A DNA stretch of 64,000 nt from Eoetvoesiella caeni. GTDB lineage: Bacteria > Pseudomonadota > Gammaproteobacteria > Burkholderiales > Burkholderiaceae_B. The stretch is from positions 248,001-312,000 of the forward strand of contig NZ_QNRQ01000003.1 of assembly GCF_003315175.1 (NCBI RefSeq). Reading direction: 5' to 3'. The notes under the pieces were generated by a model that ran no database searches, was not told the DNA's origin, and saw only the letters and a program-made list of their open reading frames with translations. Below, in pieces: positions 36,504 to 43,905 of the stretch. A program made the translations under genes and the position numbers. The number at the start of each line of letters is the position of its first letter. Position 1 is the first letter of the stretch.

Positions 36504-37480
36504 ATGTGAACCTGAAAAGCATGTCCGGCTGCGTTTCTGCAGAAACAAATATCTGCATAAATGCAAACCGGCGGCGTTGGCCCGCCCGTCTAACCACCAT
36601 CTCATCCATCGTACTGGTGTCTGTCTTGATGGCGGCGTGCGCCATACCGCATGCGCCATCGGACAGCGGCCCCTCGTCCGCCCATCTGACTCCCCCATCG
36701 CCTGCCACTCGCGACCTGCTCAAACTCCCTCCTCCGAAAGGAAAAGTGGTGGTTGCGGTATATGGATTCCGTGACCAGACCGGCCAATACAAGTCCGCGC
36801 CGGACAGCTCGTTTTCAACGTCAGTGACACAAGGCGCCGCATCGATGCTCGTAAAGGCGCTAAAGGATTCAGGCTGGTTCACCCCAGTGGAACGGGAAAA
36901 CCTGCAGGATCTGCTCACCGAGCGCAGGATCGTCCGGGCGCTGGACGACACTGGCGCAAAAAACAAGACCGCCCAAACCTACCCCGCCCTGATGCCGGCC
37001 TCCGTCCTGATCGATGGCGGGATCATTGCTTATGAAAGCAATGTCCGCACCGGCGGAGCCGGGGCGCGATTCCTGGGAATTGGCTTATCGACCCAATACC
37101 GGATAGACCAAGTCACAGTAGGCCTGCGCAGCGTCGATATCCGCAATGGCCAGATTCTTCACAGCGTTTCAACAACAAAAACAATCTACTCGTACGAAAT
37201 CCGGCCCAGTGTTTTTAAGTTCGTGAATTTCAAAGATTTGCTGGAAATAGAAGCCGGAATGACGCGCAACGAGCCGGCGCAACTCTCGATCAAAGAGGCC
37301 ATCGAAGCAGCCGTTATCCACCTGACCGTGCAAGGCATCAAAGATCGCAGCTGGGTATTGAACGACCCGAAAGATTGGGATTCGCCAATAGTACAGCGCT
37401 ATGTGCAAGAGGAAAGCAACTACGTCAACGGGCTAGAGCCTATACCCGAAAGCCAGCCAGAAACATCGGCCTCGTCCTAA
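36500..37480 (+). CDS. csgG: curli secretion channel lipoprotein CsgG
   Basis: CsgG forms the nonameric outer-membrane pore for curlin export. The 326-residue precursor has a lipobox LMAAC near residue 47, after an unusually long basic n-region of about 30 residues. Mature signatures are VVVAVYGFRDQTGQYKSAPD, FSTSVTQGAASMLVKALKDS, ARFLGIGLSTQYRIDQVTVG and NFKDLLEIEAGMTRNEPAQL, matching E. coli CsgG throughout. The C-terminal tail is extended and Glu/Ser-rich. It overlaps csgF and is followed by the curlin genes after 20 bp. Confidence 0.96.
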   Translation: MNVNLKSMSGCVSAETNICINANRRRWPARLTTISSIVLVSVLMAACAIPHAPSDSGPSSAHLTPPSPATRDLLKLPPPKGKVVVAVYGFRDQTGQYKSAPDSSFSTSVTQGAASMLVKALKDSGWFTPVERENLQDLLTERRIVRALDDTGAKNKTAQTYPALMPASVLIDGGIIAYESNVRTGGAGARFLGIGLSTQYRIDQVTVGLRSVDIRNGQILHSVSTTKTIYSYEIRPSVFKFVNFKDLLEIEAGMTRNEPAQLSIKEAIEAAVIHLTVQGIKDRSWVLNDPKDWDSPIVQRYVQEESNYVNGLEPIPESQPETSASS

Positions 37481-37500
37481 ACAAAACGTCGAGATTAATC

Positions 37501-38055
37501 ATGCACCCCACTATTTTATTCAAGCTCCGCCCCCGAAAATTCGCGCTCCGCGTGTACCTGTACTTATGCCTGTGCCTGTGCCTGTATGGCTCGGTGGCCT
37601 ATGCCTTTGACCTTAGTCCGTTCAATGAACTGCCCAGCGAAACGCTGATCCTGGGCGCAAGCACCTCGGTAGCCAATACGTATCAAACCGGAACGCTCAA
37701 CCAAGCGTCCATCGATCAGCAAGGCCCGTCGCAAATTGCGCAAAGCGTGCAGTCGGGCGCAAGCAGCACGGCGCAACTTCTTCAGTCCGGCCAAGGAAAT
37801 ATTGCGCTGACTCTGCAAACCGGGACTCGCGATCAGGTTGCAGCCAGCCAGGCGGGACGCGACAACCAGGCTTTTGCCATTCAAACCGGCAATGACGACC
37901 AAATATTGATTACGCAATATGGCCATGCCAATTTTGCTGGGGCAGTACAAACCGGCAATAACAACCAGGCCATTATCGAGCAGTACACGAATGGCGGTTA
38001 CGCCACTGTTTTCCAGTGGGGCAATGGCGGCACCGCCCACGTTGTTCAACAATAA
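37501..38055 (+). CDS. csgB: curlin minor subunit/nucleator (CsgB-like)
   Basis: A 184-residue secreted protein. The signal peptide is unusual: basic, then YLYLCLCLCLYGSVAYA, encoded by a short CTGTGC-type DNA repeat. The mature part contains about six curlin repeats of the S/A-x5-Q-x-G-x-x-N/D-x-A/I-x-x-x-Q type, for example VQSGASSTAQLLQSGQGN and VQTGNNNQAIIEQ. It is the first of two curlin genes after csgG and is shorter than the second, so it is called the nucleator by position and size. Which one nucleates is inference. ATG at 37501 is chosen because sequence before it is the csgG tail. Confidence 0.87.
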   Translation: MHPTILFKLRPRKFALRVYLYLCLCLCLYGSVAYAFDLSPFNELPSETLILGASTSVANTYQTGTLNQASIDQQGPSQIAQSVQSGASSTAQLLQSGQGNIALTLQTGTRDQVAASQAGRDNQAFAIQTGNDDQILITQYGHANFAGAVQTGNNNQAIIEQYTNGGYATVFQWGNGGTAHVVQQ

Positions 38056-38120
38056 CCCAATCCAGAAGACCGTTGGGTTGTTTAAGCAGTGCCTGGTCTT
38101 CATCTAAAGGAGAAGTCATC

Positions 38121-38990
38121 ATGAAAACCGCTCTATCCGCTATAACAGTAGCCCTGTCCCTTGCTTTCGGAGCCGGCACCGCGCTGGCCGCCGACACAGC
38201 AGACATTACCCAGTCTGGTGCAACAAATACCGGCAGCATCGAGCAACTGAACTCCACCGCGGGAAACCAGATGGGAACGATCAACCAACCGGGCAATAAC
38301 AACGCTAGCAGCATTTTCCAAAACGCTAACGTCAGTTATGCAAACGCCACGATCAATGAATCCGGCAGCTACGGCGTCAGCAACATCAGCCAGGTTCTAA
38401 GCGGCAACGGCGCGCAAGGGCATATCATTCATTGGGGCGACGGAAACCATTCAGCCATCACCCAATACAATGTCGGCGGCGCTATCAGCGGCGACCCAGG
38501 AGCCAGCGCCTCGATCGGCCAAAACGGCAACAACAACACGGCAGCGGTTTACCAACATGACGGCAACAACCTGAGCGCGCAAGTCAACGCAGTCAATCCC
38601 TGGGGCGATCATGGCAGCAACAACTGGGCCTATATCGAGCAAACCGGAAACACGCAGAACGCGATAATCGAGCAAAAAGGCGCAAACAACGGCATAGCTC
38701 AAATCTTGCAATCGGGGGCGGACAACGACTCGCATATTATCGATACGGGCGAGCACAATACAGCTTATGTCACTCAGGTCGGCTGGGGCTCGGGTACCAA
38801 TACCGCGAACGTAACTCAAGCGGGTTCGTACAACCTCGCCATGGTTAACCAGAATGGCTCGGCACTGGAATCCTCGGTTACCCAGTCCTCTTCTAGCAAC
38901 CAGGCCTACGTAACGCAGTCCACGTCGGACTATTCATCCACCGTATTGCAAAACGGCCCATCCAACCTTGCGGTTGTATGGCAGCATTAA
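38121..38990 (+). CDS. csgA: curlin major subunit (CsgA-like)
   Basis: A 289-residue amyloid subunit precursor. The signal peptide MKTALSAITVALSLAFGAGT ends near ALAAD. The mature protein is very rich in Asn, Gln, Ser and Gly and carries about eleven curlin-like repeats, such as INQPGNNNASSIFQNANVSY, IGQNGNNNTAAVYQHDGNN and VTQAGSYNLAMVNQNGS. It is nearly twice the length of E. coli CsgA. AAAGGAG precedes the ATG. A 12-bp perfect hairpin follows the stop and could set its expression above that of the downstream gene. Confidence 0.92.
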   Translation: MKTALSAITVALSLAFGAGTALAADTADITQSGATNTGSIEQLNSTAGNQMGTINQPGNNNASSIFQNANVSYANATINESGSYGVSNISQVLSGNGAQGHIIHWGDGNHSAITQYNVGGAISGDPGASASIGQNGNNNTAAVYQHDGNNLSAQVNAVNPWGDHGSNNWAYIEQTGNTQNAIIEQKGANNGIAQILQSGADNDSHIIDTGEHNTAYVTQVGWGSGTNTANVTQAGSYNLAMVNQNGSALESSVTQSSSSNQAYVTQSTSDYSSTVLQNGPSNLAVVWQH

Positions 38991-39013
38991 CATACGTTGC
39001 TTGACTGCTGACT

Positions 39014-39040
39014 ACAGAAGCGCGCGCTGCGCGCTTCTGT
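39014..39040 (+). terminator. strong hairpin between csgA and the CsgC/CsgH-like gene
   Basis: ACAGAAGCGCGC (39014-39025) and GCGCGCTTCTGT (39029-39040) are perfectly complementary over 12 bp around a 3-base loop. Only a weak T run (CTTAT) follows. It may be a partial terminator or an mRNA-stabilising 3' end for the abundant csgA transcript. Confidence 0.75.
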
Positions 39041-39063
39041 CTTATCCAGCCTAAGGAGTTCCT

Positions 39064-39369
39064 ATGTTTATCGACGGCAATATACAGGTGTGGCTCGAGG
39101 CCGACAAAGCAAAAGACAACATCATCACACCCTACATACGAAGCCCAGTTCAACAGACCTTGCAATACCGCGTGCGCGCAACCAAAGAAGGAAGCCACGG
39201 GCGATCCGAAATAAGCCAAAGCGGCACCATCACTACTCAAGCCCAACAAGCCATGGCCCTTGGAACTATGAGTATGAATATTGCTCCTACCGATACCTGC
39301 CGTATAGAGTTGTCATTAGCCGAGGGTGGCGTCTTTTTTGCCATGTATTTGCTGGACTGTCCCCGCTAA
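39064..39369 (+). CDS. CsgC/CsgH-like curli chaperone, without visible signal peptide
   Basis: A 101-residue beta-rich protein. The stretch LQYRVRATKEGSHGRSEISQ, then SGTITTQAQQAMALGTMSMN and IAPTDTCRIELSLAEGGVFF aligns by eye with E. coli CsgC (VQILSLREGSSGQSQTK, LTKLSLNISPDD). CsgC and CsgH block premature curlin aggregation in the periplasm. The N-terminus MFIDGNIQVWLEADKAKDNI has no hydrophobic signal, though AAGGAG just before the ATG makes this start convincing. The CxC motif of CsgC is absent. It is the last gene of the curli cluster. Confidence 0.72.
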   Translation: MFIDGNIQVWLEADKAKDNIITPYIRSPVQQTLQYRVRATKEGSHGRSEISQSGTITTQAQQAMALGTMSMNIAPTDTCRIELSLAEGGVFFAMYLLDCPR

Positions 39370-39383
39370 CACAGCACGACGTA

Positions 39384-40181
39384 TCAACTGGCAGGATGCA
39401 AAATCCATGCGCTGATCATAGCAACCACGGCACTCTCCATGCCGATAAAGCCATGATAATGCTGCCCTTCGCACGGATTACCCGTCGCGCCCGAACCTCC
39501 ATTAAGCATGACCGTTTTCCTGATCGGAGCGTTTACCAATAAGCCGGCAATAGTTCGCGCGTCAGAAGGAACACATATTTTGCAGGCATCTTTTTCGTGG
39601 TGAACAACTAAAGTAGGCACCCGTATTTTGCTTAAATCCTGTGTTGGAACCGCTCCAGCCCGCTTGGAAGAAGTCACCGACGAAGTCAGGACAAGCCCTG
39701 ATATCAGCCCGTCTGTGTCATGAACGGCCGACGCCACCGCAGAAATAGTCCCCATGCTTGTTCCCACAACCCACAGCGGCACGTTGCTCTTGCTTTTTAC
39801 CGCTTTATAAATGGCCACATTGTCGGCGCCATGTTCCGCGCCAATCCGCACCGCGCCATCACCTAAATCTATTCCGTCTGAAGGGCGCCCAACCATCACA
39901 ATGTTGAAAGGCTGGCTTGCCCACATCTTCCCTGTTCTTATCAGGAAGTTTCCGCTGTCAGGCCAGCCGTCGTCCCCTGGCTTGCCAAAGCCGCCCTTGC
40001 TGCCTGAAAAAAGAACCACTGTTGCCACGGCCTGATTGCGCCAAACCACATACAGGGGAACCACAACGCCCGGACGCGTCGTGACGCGCATGATCGCCCC
40101 GCGAGCCGAGTCCTGTGCCTGCGATACCCCGCTAAAAGCCAAAATAAGGAAAGTAGTTGCCCACACCAGAAAATTCTTCAT
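39384..40181 (-). CDS. secreted alpha/beta hydrolase
   Basis: A 265-residue precursor with a Sec signal peptide (FLVWATTFLILAFSGVSQAQ). The nucleophile elbow is WVVGTSMGTISAVAS (GxSxG), an acid is likely in HHEKDACKICVP and the catalytic histidine in GQHYHGFIGME. Two cysteines in CKIC and one in NPCEGQHY suggest disulfides in the periplasm. Family and substrate are unknown. ATG at 40181 follows GGGAG. It converges with the curli cluster and is not part of it by orientation. Confidence 0.8.
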   Translation of the reverse strand: MKNFLVWATTFLILAFSGVSQAQDSARGAIMRVTTRPGVVVPLYVVWRNQAVATVVLFSGSKGGFGKPGDDGWPDSGNFLIRTGKMWASQPFNIVMVGRPSDGIDLGDGAVRIGAEHGADNVAIYKAVKSKSNVPLWVVGTSMGTISAVASAVHDTDGLISGLVLTSSVTSSKRAGAVPTQDLSKIRVPTLVVHHEKDACKICVPSDARTIAGLLVNAPIRKTVMLNGGSGATGNPCEGQHYHGFIGMESAVVAMISAWILHPAS

Positions 40182-40321
40182 TCTTGTTCTCCCATCGGCT
40201 TGAAGCTGCCCTGCTGTCAACGACAGTTCATTGCAGACACCTGGCAAAGCACGTTAGTCCGTTCCGGGAAGCGGGTCTATAGTCCAAATAGCCGGGAAGA
40301 AACGCAGCACGATGCCGCCAC

Positions 40322-41083
40322 TCACTGCGTCGCCTTGGAGTCTCCATCGATGGGAAATATCTGCCCCGAAATGGATCGCGCATGCTTGCCCGCCAGAAAT
40401 TTCGCTAGTTCCGCGATGTCGCGGGTGTCGACAAACCGCTTGATCGCCTGATTGTCCAGCGCGTTCTCTCTTTCTTCTTGCACGCTGCGCCCGGAAAGCT
40501 TGGCGCGCCCTTCAAGAACATTGTTGAGGCGCGCCCCTTCCACCGCGCCAGGGTGGATCAAGTTGCAGGTAATGCCATGCGGGCCCAGTTCCAGCGACAG
40601 AGTTTTGGCGAATCCGACCAGGCCCCACTTGGTCGTGGAATAAACAACCCTGTTTGGATAGCCAAAGCGGCCCGCTAGTGAAGACATAATAATGATCGAG
40701 GCCTGACTGGATTCTTTTAACAAAGGAATCGCCCGCTGGGTGACATAGAATGTGCCATTCAAATTGACATTGACGACCGCATTCCAGGCAGCGACGTCGT
40801 AATCCTCTACCGGGGATGTCGGGCCGGAGATACCCGCATTGTTCACGAGAACGTCCAGCCCCCCGAGTTCTTTGTGAACATCGTCAAAAAGCCGACGAAC
40901 GGCATCAGGATCGCTCACGTCCGTGATCGACCCTGTGATCCGGGCGTTGCTGCCAGTTATATCCTTGACAGCCTGCTCGTTGATATCTGCGATGTGCACG
41001 CGCGCGCCGTCTGCCGCAAACACCTGGGCAATCGCCAGCCCGATACCGCTTGCACCCGCGGTGACAAGTACTCGTTGAACCAT
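40322..41083 (-). CDS. SDR-family oxidoreductase
   Basis: A 253-residue short-chain dehydrogenase: LVTAGASGIGLAIAQVF for NAD binding, VHIADINEQ giving NAD preference, DVLVNNAGISGPTSPV, catalytic Ser in IIIMSSLAGRFGYPN and YSTTKWGLVGF as the Tyr-x-x-x-Lys motif. Substrate is unknown; the pattern is near sugar, polyol or hydroxy-acid dehydrogenases. ATG at 41083 is chosen for the GGGAG upstream and for giving the usual short N-terminus. It is 117 bp from the broken TRIC gene on the same strand. Confidence 0.87.
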   Translation of the reverse strand: MVQRVLVTAGASGIGLAIAQVFAADGARVHIADINEQAVKDITGSNARITGSITDVSDPDAVRRLFDDVHKELGGLDVLVNNAGISGPTSPVEDYDVAAWNAVVNVNLNGTFYVTQRAIPLLKESSQASIIIMSSLAGRFGYPNRVVYSTTKWGLVGFAKTLSLELGPHGITCNLIHPGAVEGARLNNVLEGRAKLSGRSVQEERENALDNQAIKRFVDTRDIAELAKFLAGKHARSISGQIFPIDGDSKATQ

Positions 41084-41200
41084 GATGATTAACTCCCTCT
41101 TGAGCGGCCGCTGCCGCATACATTGATGCACGTGCCAGGTAGCCACCGTGCTTAATATATTGTTCGCACTATAGACCGCAAAATTAACGGCTGGGCATTC

Positions 41201-41824
41201 TTAGTCGTCGTCTGGGGCAAACCGCGGTAAATTCCAATGAAAGTACAGCGACAGGCAACGAATTCCAAAACACGAGACTATCGCGGCCCAGGGAACCCAG
41301 GCCATGGACCAGCCCAGGACTTCCCCGCCGGCCTGGCATACCGCGCCGACAAGGGCAGCCGAGGCGTAGATTTCTTTCTGTAAGATAACCGGCGTGCGAT
41401 TCAGCAGCAGGTCGCGCAAAGCTCCGCCCCCCACGGCCGAAATCATGCCAAGAATAATGGCTGCTTCCATACTGTGGCCGTAAGCCAGGGTTTTATGAGC
41501 GCCGAAAACAGCAAAAAAGCCCAATCCCACGGCATCGAACAGAAGTACCGGGTGAGAAAGCTTCTGAACCACCTCCTTGATGGCAATGACCATGCCGGCC
41601 GCGATTACCGACAGCGCAAGATAGCGCCAATCCGACAAACCCGCGGGCGGGTGCGCGCCTATGCACAGATCCCTGATGATGCCCCCGCCGCAAGCCGTCA
41701 CATAGGCCAACGTGATGATCCCGAATAGATCCAACTTCTTCTAATGTGCAGCCAGCGCCCCGCTGATCGCGAAAGCAAACGTCCCGATCATGTCCAGCGA
41801 CGTAAACAACGCATGTGTATTCAC
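41201..41824 (-). pseudogene. TRIC-family (UPF0126) cation channel gene interrupted by an amber codon
   Basis: Read from GTG at 41824, with GGGAG eight bases before it, the product begins VNTHALFTSLDMIGTFAFAI then SGALAAH, followed by TAG at 41743-41741 (codon 28), and continues in the same frame as KKLDLFGIITLAYVTACGGG and on to a normal end. Family members run SGALAAH-x-K-x-LDLFG without a break, so one base change has made a stop in an otherwise intact 207-codon gene. The second copy of the repeat (FAVFGAHKTLAYGHSMEAAI) is intact. A shorter product from TTG at 41734 would lack the first membrane helix. TRIC proteins form trimeric cation channels. Confidence 0.85.
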
Positions 41825-42116
41825 ACCATTTGCTCCCTTTCAGATAGCACCGATGCTGCCATCGACATGGCTTGCGACCCAAGTCTTCGTTGCGGAAAAC
41901 CAGATCATACGCCTACTTATGGGCGACCCTGCCGCGTCCCACCCCGGCGCAAAGGCATACCTTCGCCATGGCACCAAAGATGACGCAACGCCACACAAAC
42001 TGTATTATCCTGCGGATAGCCAATATTCAAATCGTGCATGAGCTTTTGTTTGTGCCATTGTTGTCCGACACGGAGAGCCGTTCCGCAAAAGCCCCGCTTC
42101 TGCCGCCCCACCGCCT
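41825..42116. other. 292-bp divergent gap between the TRIC gene and the GntR gene
   Basis: No gene is supported here. The region should contain promoters for both sides. A/T-rich sequence lies around 42000-42050. No clear palindrome like the one at 42969 was seen. Confidence 0.4.
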
Positions 42117-42791
42117 ATGCTTACCCTTTCCATCGTCAATGCCATTTCGGACGCCATAAAAAGCCGGCGCCTGCTGCCAGGCAGCAAACTGAACGAACGC
42201 GAACTGGCCCAGCTATTCGGCGTCAGCCGCACTATTGTGCGCCAAGCCCTTTCGCACCTGGCCCAGGACGAACTGGTCTCGATCGCGCCCAAGCGGGCCG
42301 CCACCGTGGCGCAACCTTCGTTCGACGACGCCTATAACCTGTACCAGACCTTGCTGATCATTGACTGCGGGGTCGTGGACCACTTGATCGAACACATCAC
42401 GCCGGCGCAACTGGATATCCTTGAAGCCCACACCCGGCGCGAAGAAGCAACCTTCCAGCAGGGACGGCACGAAGAGTCCGACGAGTTGGGGCGCGAATAC
42501 CACAGGCTGTTGATCGGCTTCCTCAACAACGAAGCCTTATCGCAAATTCACGCAAAGCTCGAGCGCAAGGCGGCATTGATTACGTCGCTGTACAAAGTGG
42601 ATTTCGACTATTGCCAGCTGCGCCACGAACACGTCGGCCTGATCGACGCCCTGCGCAACAAACAAGGGGACCGGGTCAAAGCCATGCTGGGCTCGCACTA
42701 CAAGCTGGTAATTCGCGGCTACCGTTTCGATGTTGCTTCCACTCCCCAAGTCGACCTGGCCACCGCGCTTCAGATTGGCGTAGATGCCTGA
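42117..42791 (+). CDS. GntR-family transcriptional regulator (FCD type)
   Basis: A 224-residue regulator. The winged helix is at the N-terminus (LPGSKLNERELAQLFGVSRT, then IVRQALSHLAQDELVSI). The C-terminal all-helical FCD effector domain has REYHRLLIGFLNNEALSQIH and LRHEHVGLIDALRNKQGDRV with the histidines that usually bind a metal. It lies 218 bp upstream of the oxygenase genes on the same strand, and a perfect palindrome is at 42969-42978. It is therefore the likely local regulator, probably a repressor responding to the substrate or a product. Confidence 0.9.
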   Translation: MLTLSIVNAISDAIKSRRLLPGSKLNERELAQLFGVSRTIVRQALSHLAQDELVSIAPKRAATVAQPSFDDAYNLYQTLLIIDCGVVDHLIEHITPAQLDILEAHTRREEATFQQGRHEESDELGREYHRLLIGFLNNEALSQIHAKLERKAALITSLYKVDFDYCQLRHEHVGLIDALRNKQGDRVKAMLGSHYKLVIRGYRFDVASTPQVDLATALQIGVDA

Positions 42792-42938
42792 AGCGGCCGG
42801 CGTGGGCTGATTGGCCCCCGCAAAGCGTTGCAACGCCTGCGCACTGCCGAAACCGGCGCCCTTCAGCAGTTCCGTCGCACAAGCACGCGCCGGACTGCGA
42901 CTTTTTCCCCATGCGGATTTATTATTTACCTTCAAGGC

Positions 42939-42978
42939 TTGCAAGGCGAATCTGTCTAGCGTACATTTTGGTATACCA
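42939..42978 (+). promoter_or_regulatory. promoter and GntR-type operator of the oxygenase operon
   Basis: TTGCAA (42939-42944), a 17-bp spacer and TACATT (42962-42967) form a fair sigma70 promoter. The perfect palindrome TGGTATACCA (42969-42978) starts 2 bp after the -10 box and would cover the transcription start. A half-site AATACCAA is 15 bp further on. FCD-type GntR proteins commonly bind TGGTATACCA-like sites. Confidence 0.68.
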
Positions 42979-43009
42979 GATTGCACAACTTGAATACCAA
43001 AGGCTAATC

Positions 43010-43903
43010 ATGCTCAAAGATGAAATGCTATGGCGCGACTGGCATCCCGTCATGATCGTCGCCGACATGGCGGCAAACCAGTCTTATAGAACCAGCGTCC
43101 TGGGCGTGCCCATCGTCTACTCGCATGACGGCCAAGGCTATCACGCGCGCCGCGCGGAAGGCGACGGCCCCTGCTCCATAACGGAACGCTATGCCACGGT
43201 ATGGGTATGCCTGGGCGAAGACCCCCTGGAATTCTTCGCCATCCCCGAATTCGACGAACCTGATCGCCGCGTGCTTGGCGCCGGTTCTATCCGCCTGCAT
43301 GTATCGGGATTGCGCGCGGTCGAAAATTTCCTGGACATGGGGCATTTTCCTTTCGTGCACGACGGCTATCTGGGTGCCGAACCCTATACCGAAGTTCTGC
43401 CCTACGACGTCGAAATCGACGCCGCCACCAACGAAATCTACGCCCGCAACTGCCGCTTCGTGCAGCCGCGCGCCTCGGCGACCGCCGACAAGCCCATAGA
43501 CGTCAGCTATATCTACCGGGTCGCCAGGCCTTACACCACCCTGCTCTACAAGACCTGTGTCCCCGCACCCGACAGGCTGGATGTGATCGGCCTGTTCGTA
43601 CAGCCCCTGTCGGAAGAATGGTGTGTGGCACATACAGTCATGATTTATATCGACGACGTCAACAGCGACGAAGAACTGCGCAAATTCCAGCAAACAGTCT
43701 TTGGCCAGGACCTGATGATACTAATCAACCAGGTGCCCAAGCGCATGCCGCTGGAAACTCGCCACGAGGTTCCGGTGCGGGCCGACGCCATGTCGTCGGT
43801 TTATCGGCGCTGGCTGCGCGAAAACAAAATTGCTTTTGGCACGTACTCTGAACCTGAAGTAGCCCAAACCGGAATGGCCGCAACCGCAACGGCCGGAGCA
43901 TAA
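43010..43903 (+). CDS. Rieske-less oxygenase catalytic subunit (NdmC-like)
   Basis: A 297-residue protein with the catalytic helix-grip domain of Rieske non-haem iron oxygenases: VENFLDMGHFPFVHDGYLG gives iron ligands His112 and His117, and FGQDLMILINQ the likely Asp234. The Rieske domain is missing. SYRTSVLGVPIVYSHDGQGY runs straight into SITERYATVWVCLGEDP, where other members have the CxH/CxxH cluster between these parts. The iron centre must therefore take electrons from the Rieske domain of the next gene product. This matches NdmC, the 7-methylxanthine N7-demethylase subunit of Pseudomonas putida CBB5. Substrate here is inferred, not known. ATG at 43010; sequence upstream in frame is not conserved. 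Confidence 0.85.
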   Translation: MLKDEMLWRDWHPVMIVADMAANQSYRTSVLGVPIVYSHDGQGYHARRAEGDGPCSITERYATVWVCLGEDPLEFFAIPEFDEPDRRVLGAGSIRLHVSGLRAVENFLDMGHFPFVHDGYLGAEPYTEVLPYDVEIDAATNEIYARNCRFVQPRASATADKPIDVSYIYRVARPYTTLLYKTCVPAPDRLDVIGLFVQPLSEEWCVAHTVMIYIDDVNSDEELRKFQQTVFGQDLMILINQVPKRMPLETRHEVPVRADAMSSVYRRWLRENKIAFGTYSEPEVAQTGMAATATAGA

Positions 43904-43905
43904 GC

